A DNA stretch of 64,000 nt from the NCBI RefSeq assembly GCF_002386445.1, contig NZ_DGIR01000019.1, forward strand, positions 62,001 through 126,000, in the 5' to 3' direction. The notes under the pieces are model-generated. The model searched no databases. It was not told the DNA's origin and saw nothing but the letters and a program-made list of their open reading frames with translations. Below, one piece after another: positions 48,182 to 56,968 of this stretch (its first letter is position 1; every line of letters starts with the position of its first letter). Source of the DNA: Pseudomonas sp. UBA4617 (lineage in GTDB: Bacteria; Pseudomonadota; Gammaproteobacteria; Pseudomonadales; Pseudomonadaceae). A program made the translations under genes and the position numbers.

Positions 48182-48321
48182 GCTAGCGATTCCTTCGATG
48201 ATGGCGGATACGGCTGCTTAAAGGTTTAGCAGGCAACGGCGGGGGCTGCAAGCGATGCGGCTCGTGGATACAGGTTGCCTGTGCCGGCCACTTCGCGGAT
48301 AAACCCGCCGCCAAAGGACCG

Positions 48322-48774
48322 TTAAAGCGGGGGCTGCCGTGGCAGGCGCTGGGACAGCTCATCGAGCAGACGCTGTTCGCGCTTGTCTTCCGCACGCCGG
48401 GCTTCTTCCTGGTAGCGCTGCACCAGCTTGCGCAAGCCCTCCACCCGGGCATAGGCCTGCTGCCAGGTGCCACGCGCGTTGTTGAGGTTGTTCTGGTGCC
48501 AGACCAGGCTTTGCCGCTGCTGGGTCATGACCGTTTCCAGTTGCCCGAGGAAACGCTGGTAGTTGACCAGCCAGCTGCCATTGACCCCCTGCCCGCCACG
48601 GTTGATCCACTGCAGCTGGTAATCCTCGCGGAACCGTTCGAGTTCAGCCAGCTTGGCCTGGGCCGTCGCCACCTGCTGCTGAAAATGCCCGAGGCGCTGG
48701 GCCGCCTTGCGCTCGGCCTCCTCGGCCATGTCCACCACCGGCGCCAGGCGCGCGGCACGTCCGGGCAGGGCCAT
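48322..48774 (-). CDS. fliJ: Flagellar export chaperone/ATPase stalk protein FliJ
   Basis: The 150-residue, highly helical, charged protein forms an antiparallel coiled coil (AERKAAQRLGHFQQQVATAQAKLAELERFREDY and EGLRKLVQRYQEEARRAEDKREQRLLDEL). FliJ sits in the FliI hexamer and contacts FlhA. Position directly after fliI (6 nt) supports the call. Confidence 0.92.
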   Translation of the reverse strand: MALPGRAARLAPVVDMAEEAERKAAQRLGHFQQQVATAQAKLAELERFREDYQLQWINRGGQGVNGSWLVNYQRFLGQLETVMTQQRQSLVWHQNNLNNARGTWQQAYARVEGLRKLVQRYQEEARRAEDKREQRLLDELSQRLPRQPPL

Positions 48775-48780
48775 GGCCTA

Positions 48781-50136
48781 TCAGCTCGCCGGGGGCGTGA
48801 AGATCGCGCCCAACTGTTCGCGGCTTTGCGCCATGCCCACGTTCTCGTGCAGGCCCTGGCGCAGGAACTCGACCATCTGCGATTGCAAGGCGATAGCCAG
48901 GTCGGTTTCCGGATCGCCGCCGGCCACGTAGGCGCCCACGCTGATCAGGTCGCGGCTTTGCGAGAGGCGCGACCACAACTGCTTGAGCTTCTGCGCCTGG
49001 CGCAGATGGTCGGCATCGACCACCTGAGGCATGACGCGGCTGATCGAGGCCTCGATGTCGATGGCGGGATAATGGCCCTCCTCGGCCAGCCGGCGCGACA
49101 GCACGAAGTGGCCGTCGAGCACACCGCGCGCAGAGTCGGCGATCGGGTCCTGCTGGTCGTCACCCTCGGACAGCACGGTGTAGAACGCAGTGATCGACCC
49201 CCCGCCCGGCTCGCCGTTACCCGCCCGCTCCACCAGCTTGGGCAGCTTGGCGAATACCGACGGCGGGTAACCGCGGGTGGCCGGCGGCTCGCCGATGGCC
49301 AAGGCGATTTCCCGCTGGGCCTGGGCGAAACGGGTCAGCGAGTCCATCAGCAACAGCACGTTCTTGCCCTTGTCGCGGAAGTACTCGGCAATGCGCGTGC
49401 AGTACATGGCGGCGCGCAGGCGCATCAATGGCGCATCGTCGGCGGGCGAAGCGACCACCACCGAGCGCTTGAGGCCTTCTTCACCCAGGATATGTTCGAT
49501 GAATTCCTTCACCTCGCGGCCACGCTCACCGATCAGGCCGACGACGATTATCTCGGCTTCGGTGAAGCGGGTCATCATGCCCAGCAGCACCGATTTACCC
49601 ACGCCGGTACCCGCGAACAGGCCCAGGCGCTGGCCACGGCCCACCGTCAGCAACCCGTTGATGCTGCGAATACCTACGTCCAGCGGCTTGCTGATCGGGT
49701 CGCGGTTGAGCGGGTTGATCACCGGCCCGTCCATCGGCACCCAGTCCTCGGCCTTCATCCCGCCCTTGCCATCCAGCGGCCGGCCGGCACCGTCGAGTAC
49801 CCGGCCAAGCATGCTCATGCCCATCGGCAGACGGCCACTGTCATCCAGCGGTACCACCCGGGCGCCCGGGGCGATGCCGACGATGCTGCCAACCGGCATC
49901 AGGAACACTTTGGTCCCGGCAAAGCCCATGACTTCGGCCTCGACCTGCACCGGGTGGTAGCTGTCGTCGTTGATCACCAGGCAGCGGGTACCGACCGCCG
50001 CGCGCAGGCCTTCTGCCTCCAGGGTGAGGCCGACCATGCGCAGCAGGCGGCCTTCCACCACCGGCTGGGCCGGCAGGTCGACAGCCTCGGCATAGCCGCC
50101 CAGCCGTTTGCCGAAGCTGGTGCGCTCAAGCTTCAT
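48781..50136 (-). CDS. fliI: Flagellum-specific ATPase FliI
   Basis: The 451-residue F1-beta-like ATPase has Walker A GLFAGTGVGKSVLLGM near residue 166, Walker B VLLLMDSLTRFAQAQREIALA, and the PAxGYPPSVFAKLPKLVERAG-type segment. It drives early steps of flagellar export. The start is ATG 50136 within the end of fliH (11-nt overlap); the longer upstream frame is out-of-frame coding shadow of fliH. Confidence 0.96.
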   Translation of the reverse strand: MKLERTSFGKRLGGYAEAVDLPAQPVVEGRLLRMVGLTLEAEGLRAAVGTRCLVINDDSYHPVQVEAEVMGFAGTKVFLMPVGSIVGIAPGARVVPLDDSGRLPMGMSMLGRVLDGAGRPLDGKGGMKAEDWVPMDGPVINPLNRDPISKPLDVGIRSINGLLTVGRGQRLGLFAGTGVGKSVLLGMMTRFTEAEIIVVGLIGERGREVKEFIEHILGEEGLKRSVVVASPADDAPLMRLRAAMYCTRIAEYFRDKGKNVLLLMDSLTRFAQAQREIALAIGEPPATRGYPPSVFAKLPKLVERAGNGEPGGGSITAFYTVLSEGDDQQDPIADSARGVLDGHFVLSRRLAEEGHYPAIDIEASISRVMPQVVDADHLRQAQKLKQLWSRLSQSRDLISVGAYVAGGDPETDLAIALQSQMVEFLRQGLHENVGMAQSREQLGAIFTPPAS

Positions 50137-50890
50137 CGGGGCGGGCCAGATCGACGGCGATATCGGCTGCCGCCGGATGCAGGGAATGGTCATGCAAGCG
50201 GTCGAACAGTTGCGCCACGGCTTTCTCGATGCGGGTTTCCATGGTGGCGTCGATACGGCTGTGGGCGGTCTCGATGCGACAGCCGCCCGGCAGCAGCGCA
50301 CTGTCCTCCAGCAACCGCCAGTTCTCCTCATGGCGTTCGCGCAGCGCCTTGACCAGCTCGAAGTCCTGGGGGTTGAGGTGGATCCGGATGTTGTCCGCGC
50401 CCATGGGCAGCAGCTTGAGCGCCTCGCGCAGCACCTGGGTGATGTGGCTGGAATCGCCGCGCAGTTCGCGACCGATGACCTGGCGCGCCATGTGCGCCAC
50501 CAGGTGGATCACCGATTTCTCGATCTGCGTATCCTGTTCGGCGATCGGCTCCATCAGGTTGGTCATCAGTCGCTCAAGGCTTTCCAGCTTGGCCTTCAGG
50601 GCTTCTTCGGCTTCCTGGCGCACCTTCAGCTGGGTGCTGTGGAAGCCCTCGCGCTCGCCGGTGGCGAAGCCTTCGTTGTAGGCCTCCTGGCGGATGGCTT
50701 CGAGTTCTTCCAGGGTCAGCGGCTGGACTTCCTCCAGCGGCACTTCCTCGACTTCTTCCTCGATGACCTCGGGCTCCGGCTCGGGTTCGGGCTCCGGCTG
50801 CGGGTCGAAGCTGGGCAGCGCCCACACATCCACGCCCTCGAGGTCGTGGGCGCGGATCAGGTCGCTGGGGTGACGTTCTTTGGTGGGCAT
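50126..50890 (-). CDS. fliH: Flagellar assembly protein FliH
   Basis: The 254-residue protein regulates FliI. It has a Pro/Glu-repeat acidic N-terminal stretch (PEPEPEPEPEVIEEEVEEV, about residues 33-51) and a V-ATPase E-subunit-like helical C-terminal part (EALKLLPMGADNIRIHLNPQDFELVKAL). The ATG has no clear ribosome site and lies 89 nt after fliG, a wider gap than other junctions in this operon. Confidence 0.94.
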   Translation of the reverse strand: MPTKERHPSDLIRAHDLEGVDVWALPSFDPQPEPEPEPEPEVIEEEVEEVPLEEVQPLTLEELEAIRQEAYNEGFATGEREGFHSTQLKVRQEAEEALKAKLESLERLMTNLMEPIAEQDTQIEKSVIHLVAHMARQVIGRELRGDSSHITQVLREALKLLPMGADNIRIHLNPQDFELVKALRERHEENWRLLEDSALLPGGCRIETAHSRIDATMETRIEKAVAQLFDRLHDHSLHPAAADIAVDLARPDEA

Positions 50891-50979
50891 GTTTTCAAGT
50901 ACTCAATAGCCATCAGCAACCTACGCGCCCTGCTGGAGGCGCGGCGCCTGATCGACAGCGGAGCGCGTCGCCTGGTGGA

Positions 50980-51999
50980 TCAGATCATTTCCTCGGCGCC
51001 CTTGCCGCCGAGCACGATCTCGCCGGCCTCGGCCATGCGTCGGGCGATGGTGAGGATTTCCTTCTGCGCCGTTTCCACGTCGCTGACCCGCACCGGTCCC
51101 TTGGCCTCCAGGTCGTCGCGCAGCAGCTCGGAAGCACGTTTGGACATGTTCTTGAAAATCTTGTCCTTGACCCGCTCGTCGGCGCCCTTGAGCGACACCA
51201 CCAGCACATCCGACGACACTTCGCGCAGCAGCGCCTGGATGCCACGGTCGTCGACGTCGGCCAGGTTGTTGAAGACGAACATCAGGTCCTCGATCTGCTC
51301 CGACAGGTCGCTGTCGATTTCGCGGATCGCGTCCATCAGTGCACCTTCGACCGAACTGTCGAGGAAGTTCATGATGTCGGCCGCACGCTTGATACCGCCC
51401 AAGGTGGTGCGCGCCGCATTGGAGTTGCCCGAGAACTGCTTCTCGAGGATCTGGTTCAACTCTTTCAGCGCCGCCGGTTGCACGGTGTTCAGCGAGGAGA
51501 CGCGCAAGACGATGTCCAGGCGCACCTTGTGGTCGAAATTGCTCAGCACTTCGCCAGCCTGGTCGGGGTCGAGGTAGGCCACCACGATGGCCTGGATCTG
51601 CGGGTGCTCGTAGCGGATCACGTCGGCCACGGCACGCGGCTCCATCCACTTGAGGCTGTCCAGGCCGCTGGTGTTGCCACCGAGCAGGATGCGGTCGACC
51701 AGGCCATTGGCCTTGTCCTCACCCAGGGCCTGGTTGAGCATCTTGCGGATGTACGCGTCGGAACCGACACCCAGGCTGGTCTGGTCGCCGACGATCTCGA
51801 CGAACTCGCTCATCACCTGCTCGACCTGGTCGCGGTGCACATTGCCCATCTGCGCCATCGCCACACCGACCCGCTGCACTTCCTTGGGCCCCATGTGGCG
51901 CAGCACCTGGGCTGCATCGGTCTCGCCCAGCGAGAGCAGGAGGATCGCCGCTTTGTCGACGCGGCTCAGCTTGGCGGTAACGGCTCGGTTATCACTCAT
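50980..51999 (-). CDS. fliG: Flagellar motor switch protein FliG
   Basis: This 339-residue rotor protein has the N-terminal FliF-binding domain (VDKAAILLLSLGETDAAQVLRHMGPKEV), the middle armadillo domain (EHPQIQAIVVAYLDPDQAGEVLSNF) and the C-terminal torque helix with charged residues facing the stator (DDRGIQALLREVSSDVLVVSLKGADERVKDKIFKNMSKRASELLRDDLEAKGPVRVSDVE). It overlaps fliF by 8 nt. Confidence 0.97.
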   Translation of the reverse strand: MSDNRAVTAKLSRVDKAAILLLSLGETDAAQVLRHMGPKEVQRVGVAMAQMGNVHRDQVEQVMSEFVEIVGDQTSLGVGSDAYIRKMLNQALGEDKANGLVDRILLGGNTSGLDSLKWMEPRAVADVIRYEHPQIQAIVVAYLDPDQAGEVLSNFDHKVRLDIVLRVSSLNTVQPAALKELNQILEKQFSGNSNAARTTLGGIKRAADIMNFLDSSVEGALMDAIREIDSDLSEQIEDLMFVFNNLADVDDRGIQALLREVSSDVLVVSLKGADERVKDKIFKNMSKRASELLRDDLEAKGPVRVSDVETAQKEILTIARRMAEAGEIVLGGKGAEEMI

Positions 52000-53770
52000 C
52001 GGCGTTGATCCACTCTTTCACGACCTGGGCCACACGGCCCGGGTCTTCGGCCACCAGGCCTTTGATTGCGTTGAGCTGTGCCTCGTAGCCCTCGGTCGGA
52101 CTAGGCAGCAGAATGCTTGTCGGGCCACCCAGAGTGACGCGGTCGCTGGCCAGTTCGCCATCCAACCCCACCATGCCGCCCAGCTCCATGTCGCTATCCT
52201 GGGCAGCCTGCTTGCCGCCCCCGGTAATATTGTTCAACACCGGCCGCAGTACACCGAACACCAGCACCAGGATGAACACCACGCCCAGCACCTGTTTGAC
52301 GATGTCCCAGAACCACGGCTGCTGGTAGAAGGCGATATCGGCGATTTCCTCGCCACGGTCGGCAGCGAACGGCACGTTGATCACCGTCACGCTGTCGCCA
52401 CGGCTGGCATCGAAACCGACCGCGTCCTGCACCAGGCGGGTGAAGCGCGCCAGGTCCTCGGCGCCCCACGGCGCACGGGTGGTGTCACCGGTGGCCGGGT
52501 CGACCTTGACCTGGTCATCGACGACCACGGCCACCGACAGGCGGGTCATGCGCCCCTGCTGCTGGCGGGTATGGCTGATGGAGCGGTCCAGCTCGAAGTT
52601 CTTGGTGCTCTGCTGACGCTTGTCCGACGGGTACGGCGCCAGCATCGGCTGGCCGGTGGCCGGGTCCATGATCTGCTGGCCATTGGCGTCTACCAGCGGC
52701 TGGCCGGGCTGGATAGCCGCCGCCGGCGTGGCAGCGCCACCGGTGGTCTGCGGTGCCGAGGCCGGGCCTGGCGGCTGGTTGCTCAGCGCACCAGGCACGC
52801 CCTGCGGGCCCTGGCTGCTGGCACGTTGTTCGTCGACCGACTGCTCGCTGCGCAATGCCGGCTGGTCGGGGTTGAACTGCTCGGAGGTGGACTCGACCGC
52901 GCTGAAGTCCAGGTCGGCAGACACTTCGGCCTTGTAGCGGTCATTGCCCAGCACCGGTTGCAGGATGTTGTGCACGCGCTGGGTGAGCATGCTTTCCACC
53001 CGGCGGCTGTAGTCGAACTGCTTGCCAGCCTGGGTCAGGGCGGTGTCCTGGATCTGCTCGGACAGCAGGTTGCCTTTCTGGTCGACCACGGTGACCTGGG
53101 ACTTGTCCAGTTCCGGCACGCTGGTCGCGACCAGGTTGACGATGGCCATCACCTGCCCGGCTTCCAGGGCACGGCCCGGATACAGCTCGACCAGCACCGA
53201 GGCGCTGGGCTTGCGCTCGTCACGCACGAACACCGAGCTTTTCGGAATCGCCAGGTGTACTCGCGCGCCCTTGACATTGTTCAGGCTGGACACGGTACGC
53301 GCCAGTTCACCCTCCAGGCTGCGACGATAACGGGTGGCCTCCATGAACTGGCTGGTGCCCAGCCCCTGCTCCTTGTCGAGCAGTTCGAAGCCGATATTGC
53401 CATCGCTCGGCGCCACGCCGGCCGCGGCCAGTTTCAGGCGCGCACGGGAGAGGTCGTCGGCCTTGACCAGCAGAGCGCCGGAATTGGGCTCGACGTTGTA
53501 GGGGATGTCGGCCGCGGCCAAAGTATCCATGACCTGCTTGGTATCCATGCCCGCCAGGCTGCCGTACAGCGGGCGGTAGTCCGGTTGTTGCGACCACAGC
53601 ACCACGGCGAAGCCGATCGCCACGCTGGCGGCCAGGCCGACCAACAGGCCGATCTGACGCAGCATGGGCATCTGCGCGATGTTTTCCAGAAACGCCATGC
53701 CGAACAGCGGCGGCTTGGCCGCTGGCGGACCGCTTTTCACGGGGGCGTTGTCGACGACTGCTTCAGCCAT
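51992..53770 (-). CDS. fliF: Flagellar MS-ring protein FliF
   Basis: The 592-residue protein has membrane helices near both ends (about residues 35-52 and 465-485), two ring-building domains (PDYRPLYGSLAGMDTKQVMDTLAAADIPYNVEPNSGALLV; LEGELARTVSSLNNVKGARVHLAIP) and a C-terminal FliG-binding peptide. It is the assembly platform of the basal body, second gene of the fliE operon. Confidence 0.97.
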   Translation of the reverse strand: MAEAVVDNAPVKSGPPAAKPPLFGMAFLENIAQMPMLRQIGLLVGLAASVAIGFAVVLWSQQPDYRPLYGSLAGMDTKQVMDTLAAADIPYNVEPNSGALLVKADDLSRARLKLAAAGVAPSDGNIGFELLDKEQGLGTSQFMEATRYRRSLEGELARTVSSLNNVKGARVHLAIPKSSVFVRDERKPSASVLVELYPGRALEAGQVMAIVNLVATSVPELDKSQVTVVDQKGNLLSEQIQDTALTQAGKQFDYSRRVESMLTQRVHNILQPVLGNDRYKAEVSADLDFSAVESTSEQFNPDQPALRSEQSVDEQRASSQGPQGVPGALSNQPPGPASAPQTTGGAATPAAAIQPGQPLVDANGQQIMDPATGQPMLAPYPSDKRQQSTKNFELDRSISHTRQQQGRMTRLSVAVVVDDQVKVDPATGDTTRAPWGAEDLARFTRLVQDAVGFDASRGDSVTVINVPFAADRGEEIADIAFYQQPWFWDIVKQVLGVVFILVLVFGVLRPVLNNITGGGKQAAQDSDMELGGMVGLDGELASDRVTLGGPTSILLPSPTEGYEAQLNAIKGLVAEDPGRVAQVVKEWINADE

Positions 53771-53785
53771 GGATTATGTCCGTCC

Positions 53786-54118
53786 TCAAACCGGCATCTG
53801 CATGATGTCCTGGTACGCCTGGACCAGCTTGTTGCGTACCTGGGTCAGGGCCTGCATCGATACGCTGGCCTTTTGCGAAGCGATCATGACGTCAGTCAGG
53901 TCGACGCCGCTCTTGCCGATCTCGAAGGCGTTGGCCAGCTGGGTCGAAGCCTGCTGCGTCTCATGCACCTTGCCGATGGCCTGGCCGAGCATATCGGCAA
54001 AGGTACTCTGCCCCGGTGCCAGCTCGGGGGCTGCAGCCACCTTGGGCAGCGACATGGCGTCGGCCTGCATGGCCCGCATGTCCAACATCAGACGATTGAA
54101 TTCAACACCTTGGCTCAT
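53786..54118 (-). CDS. fliE: Flagellar basal-body protein FliE
   Basis: The 110-residue export substrate joins the MS ring to the rod. It has the family C-terminal block FEIGKSGVDLTDVMIASQKASVSMQALTQVRNKLVQAYQDIMQMPV. It is the first gene of a sigma54-driven operon. The start ATG 54118 follows GAGAAGGG. Confidence 0.96.
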   Translation of the reverse strand: MSQGVEFNRLMLDMRAMQADAMSLPKVAAAPELAPGQSTFADMLGQAIGKVHETQQASTQLANAFEIGKSGVDLTDVMIASQKASVSMQALTQVRNKLVQAYQDIMQMPV

Positions 54119-54179
54119 GACCCTTCTCTCTCCTGCGGCCGCATTTTTTTGACGTGATGCGGCGGATAGCCTACCTAAA

Positions 54180-54194
54180 GCAACAAAGGTGCCA
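54180..54194 (-). promoter_or_regulatory. Sigma54 promoter of the fliE operon
   Basis: TGGCAC-N5-TTGC on the minus strand is a perfect -24/-12 match. The -12 end lies 62 nt before the fliE ATG, giving a leader of about 50 nt. Confidence 0.85.
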
Positions 54195-54260
54195 GCCTGC
54201 GACCAACCCGGTTTTTTATGCCCCCTGCAGGAGCGGCCTCGTGCGGTTCCGTAAGTTGTG

Positions 54261-55622
54261 TCAGCCGAACAGGCTGGCTTCGACGTCGAACCCGGCATCG
54301 CGCATCTGCGCCAGTTTGTAGCGCAAGGTGCGTGGGCTTATTCCCAGCCGTTCAGCCGCTTCTTTGCGGCGACCACGCTCGGCGCGCAGGGTGTCGATGA
54401 TCATCTGGTACTCGTGGCGGCGCATGTCATCGCCCAACCCGCCCGCCTCGACAACCGCTTCAGGTGGTGGCTCGCTGCCAGCTGACAATGGAATGGCGCC
54501 CGCCAGACAAAAATCCGCCGCCTCGATCACGCCGCCCTGTTGCAGGATCAACGCGCGCTGCAGGGCGTTGTCCAGTTCGCGCACGTTGCCCGGCCAGGCA
54601 TGCGCCTGCAGGCAGGCGCGAGCCTCGGACGACAGGCGCACCGGCGCATGCTTCATCTTGGCCACATGGCGGGCCAGCAGCCGCTCGGCCAGTTGCAGGA
54701 TGTCGCCCGGGCGTTCGCGCAGCGGGCGCCAGGCCAGAGGGAACACCGACAGCCGGTAGAACAGGTCTTCGCGGAAACGCCCGGCCGCCACCTCGCCGGC
54801 CAGGTCACGGTTGGTGGTAGCCAGCACGCGGATATCCAGGCTGATCGGTTTGCGCCCGCCTACCCGCTCTACTTCACGCTCCTGCAGCACCCGCAGCAAC
54901 TTGGCTTGCAGGGCCAGCGGCATTTCCGAAATCTCGTCGAGCAGCAAGGTGCCGCCGTCGGCCTGTTCGAACTTGCCGGCCTGGGCGGCGATGGCGCCGG
55001 TGAAGGCACCCTTCTCATGGCCGAACAAGGTGGCCTCGAGCATGTTATCGGGGATGGCCGCGCAATTGATTGCCACGAACGGTTGCGCGGCCCGCGGCGA
55101 CTGCTGGTGGATGTAGCGCGCCAGCACTTCCTTGCCGGTGCCCGACTCACCCGAAATCAGCACGGTCGAGTCGCTGCGCGCCACACGCGCGGCCAACTCC
55201 AGCAATTGCCGGCTGGCCGGCTCGCAAGCGACCGGGCCGTCTTCCTCGGCCGCCCCCAGTCGCCCGGCAGCATGGCGCTCGACCAGACTGAGCAGGGCCT
55301 TGGGCTCGAATGGCTTGACCAGGTAATCAGCAGCGCCCTGGCGCATGGCCTCGACAGCGCGCTCCACGGCGGCATGCGCGGTCATCAGCAATACCGGCAA
55401 CTGCGGCTGCTGGCGGCGCAACTGGGCCAACAGCTGGTGCCCGTCCATGCCGGGCATGTTGACATCGCTGACCACCAGGCTGAAGGCTTGTTGCTGCACC
55501 GCCACCAGGGCTTCCTCGGCACTACCTACCGCCTGGTAGGCGAAACCGCCGATGTCCAGGGTATCGCCCAGCGCCTGGCGCAATACCCGGTCGTCTTCCA
55601 CCAGCAGCACCTTGATCGCCAT
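54261..55622 (-). CDS. fleR: Flagellar sigma54-activating response regulator FleR
   Basis: The 453-residue NtrC-type activator has a REC domain (phosphoacceptor Asp53 in VSDVNMPGMDG), an AAA+ domain with Walker A GESGTGKE and the sigma54-contact loop GAFTGA, and a C-terminal Fis-type helix-turn-helix (RRKEAAERLGISPRTLRYKLAQM). With its kinase FleS, whose stop overlaps its start (TAATG), it activates hook and basal-body operons. Confidence 0.96.
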   Translation of the reverse strand: MAIKVLLVEDDRVLRQALGDTLDIGGFAYQAVGSAEEALVAVQQQAFSLVVSDVNMPGMDGHQLLAQLRRQQPQLPVLLMTAHAAVERAVEAMRQGAADYLVKPFEPKALLSLVERHAAGRLGAAEEDGPVACEPASRQLLELAARVARSDSTVLISGESGTGKEVLARYIHQQSPRAAQPFVAINCAAIPDNMLEATLFGHEKGAFTGAIAAQAGKFEQADGGTLLLDEISEMPLALQAKLLRVLQEREVERVGGRKPISLDIRVLATTNRDLAGEVAAGRFREDLFYRLSVFPLAWRPLRERPGDILQLAERLLARHVAKMKHAPVRLSSEARACLQAHAWPGNVRELDNALQRALILQQGGVIEAADFCLAGAIPLSAGSEPPPEAVVEAGGLGDDMRRHEYQMIIDTLRAERGRRKEAAERLGISPRTLRYKLAQMRDAGFDVEASLFG

Positions 55623-56839
55623 TACGCGCCCTCCGCCAACTGCCCGTCGATCAACGGCAGCTCCACCCGCACGCAGGTACCCCGGCCAACCTTCGAGCGC
55701 AGGCTGAGCGAGCCCTGATGCGCACGCACCACGGCCTTGACCACGGCCAGACCCAGGCCGGTGCCGGTGGGCCTGGTGGTCAGGAACGGTTCGCCCAGGC
55801 GCCCGAGCAGGCCTGCCGCGATGCCACTGCCGGCGTCGCTCACGCACAGGTGCAAGGTACGCTGGCGGCGGAACAGATGCACCTTCAACCGCGCCGGGCT
55901 GTCGCTGGCCTGCAGGGCATTCTCGATCAGGTTGAGCAAGGCACCGACCAGGGTATCGCGGTTGCATAGCAGCTCACCGAGGTGGCTGTCGCACTGCCAG
56001 CGCACGGCGTGCCCCTGTACATGCACCTGGGCTGCCTGCTGCAACGCCTGGAACAATGCCTTCGGCGTTATCCGGTCACCCAGCGGCAATTCGCCACGGG
56101 CAAATACCAGCATGTCGCGCACCTGGTGCTCAAGCTCGTGCAGGCGCTCTTTCAGGGTACCGGCAAAACGCTGGCGGGTTTCCATACTCAGGTCTTGTTC
56201 GGGATCTGCCAGGTGGCTGGCGTAGAGCATGGCCGCCGACAGCGGCGTGCGGATCTGGTGGGCCAGCGAGGCGACCATGCGCCCCAGCGACGACAGCCGT
56301 TCATGGCGGGCCAGCTGGTCCTGCAGGCGACGGGTTTCAGTCAGGTCGTTGAGCAGCACCAACTGGCCTGGCTCGGCATCCAGCGAGCGGGTGGCAATAG
56401 ACAGGCGGCGACCGTCGCGCAGCGAGACTTCGTGGCCGTCGTCCTTGCGTGGGGCAAAGCTGCGTGCGATCACCTGGCGCCACAGCTGGCCGATCAGCGG
56501 CTCTCCGAGCAGTTCACAGGCGGCCGGGTTGGCTTCACGCACCAGGCCCTGGCCATCGATCACGATCACCCCGCCTGGCAGCAGGTCCAGCAGATTCTGC
56601 AGGCGGTTGGCCAGGCGCTCCTTTTCGCTCAGCTCGGCAATGCGCTGGGCACTGACCACCGCCAGTTCACCCTTGAGTTCGCTGACCCGCGCCTCGAGCA
56701 GACTGTAGGACTGACTCAGTTGGCTGGACACCTGATTGAACAGGGCAAAGGCCTGTTCGACGCCCTGGCGGCTTTCCTGTTCGACCAGGGTTTGCCCCTG
56801 CGCAAAGGGGGCTCGGGATACGTGGGCGGCCTGGGGCAT
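55622..56839 (-). CDS. fleS: Flagellar sensor kinase FleS
   Basis: The 405-residue soluble histidine kinase has an N-terminal coiled coil, a PAS domain (LLDLLPGGVIVIDGQGLVREANPAACELLGEPLIGQLW), a HisKA domain with the phosphorylated His in SLAHQIRTPLSAAML, and an HATPase_c domain (NLIENALQAS, VSDAGSGI, GTGLGLAVV). No membrane helices are seen, so the signal is cytoplasmic. It is transcribed before fleR from a -24/-12 promoter. Confidence 0.95.
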   Translation of the reverse strand: MPQAAHVSRAPFAQGQTLVEQESRQGVEQAFALFNQVSSQLSQSYSLLEARVSELKGELAVVSAQRIAELSEKERLANRLQNLLDLLPGGVIVIDGQGLVREANPAACELLGEPLIGQLWRQVIARSFAPRKDDGHEVSLRDGRRLSIATRSLDAEPGQLVLLNDLTETRRLQDQLARHERLSSLGRMVASLAHQIRTPLSAAMLYASHLADPEQDLSMETRQRFAGTLKERLHELEHQVRDMLVFARGELPLGDRITPKALFQALQQAAQVHVQGHAVRWQCDSHLGELLCNRDTLVGALLNLIENALQASDSPARLKVHLFRRQRTLHLCVSDAGSGIAAGLLGRLGEPFLTTRPTGTGLGLAVVKAVVRAHQGSLSLRSKVGRGTCVRVELPLIDGQLAEGA

Positions 56840-56893
56840 CGTGCTCTCTCGCGTGGCTGACCGTCATAAAAACGGTATGTTGCCAGCGGTGTA

Positions 56894-56908
56894 GCAATAG
56901 CCGTGCCG
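56894..56908 (-). promoter_or_regulatory. Sigma54 promoter of fleSR
   Basis: CGGCAC-N5-TTGC on the minus strand has one mismatch to the -24/-12 consensus, outside the essential GG/GC. The -12 end lies 55 nt before the fleS ATG. FleQ is the known activator of fleSR. Confidence 0.65.
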
Positions 56909-56925
56909 GAGCTGGGGATTTGTGC

Positions 56926-56957
56926 CGCCTGCACCCGCGAAGAGGCCGGTACAGGCG
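56926..56957. repeat. Single REP element downstream of fleQ
   Basis: The inverted ends CGCCTG and CAGGCG enclose the CCCGCGAAGAGGCCGG core of the P. putida REP family, just after the fleQ stop codon. It may act as a terminator between fleQ and fleS. Confidence 0.65.
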
Positions 56958-56968
56958 ACCGCCAGGCG

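Noticed and set aside
51650..54157. 835-codon plus-strand open frame opposite fliG, fliF and fliE
   Set aside because: It crosses three conserved flagellar genes in antisense and shows no homology or start signals.
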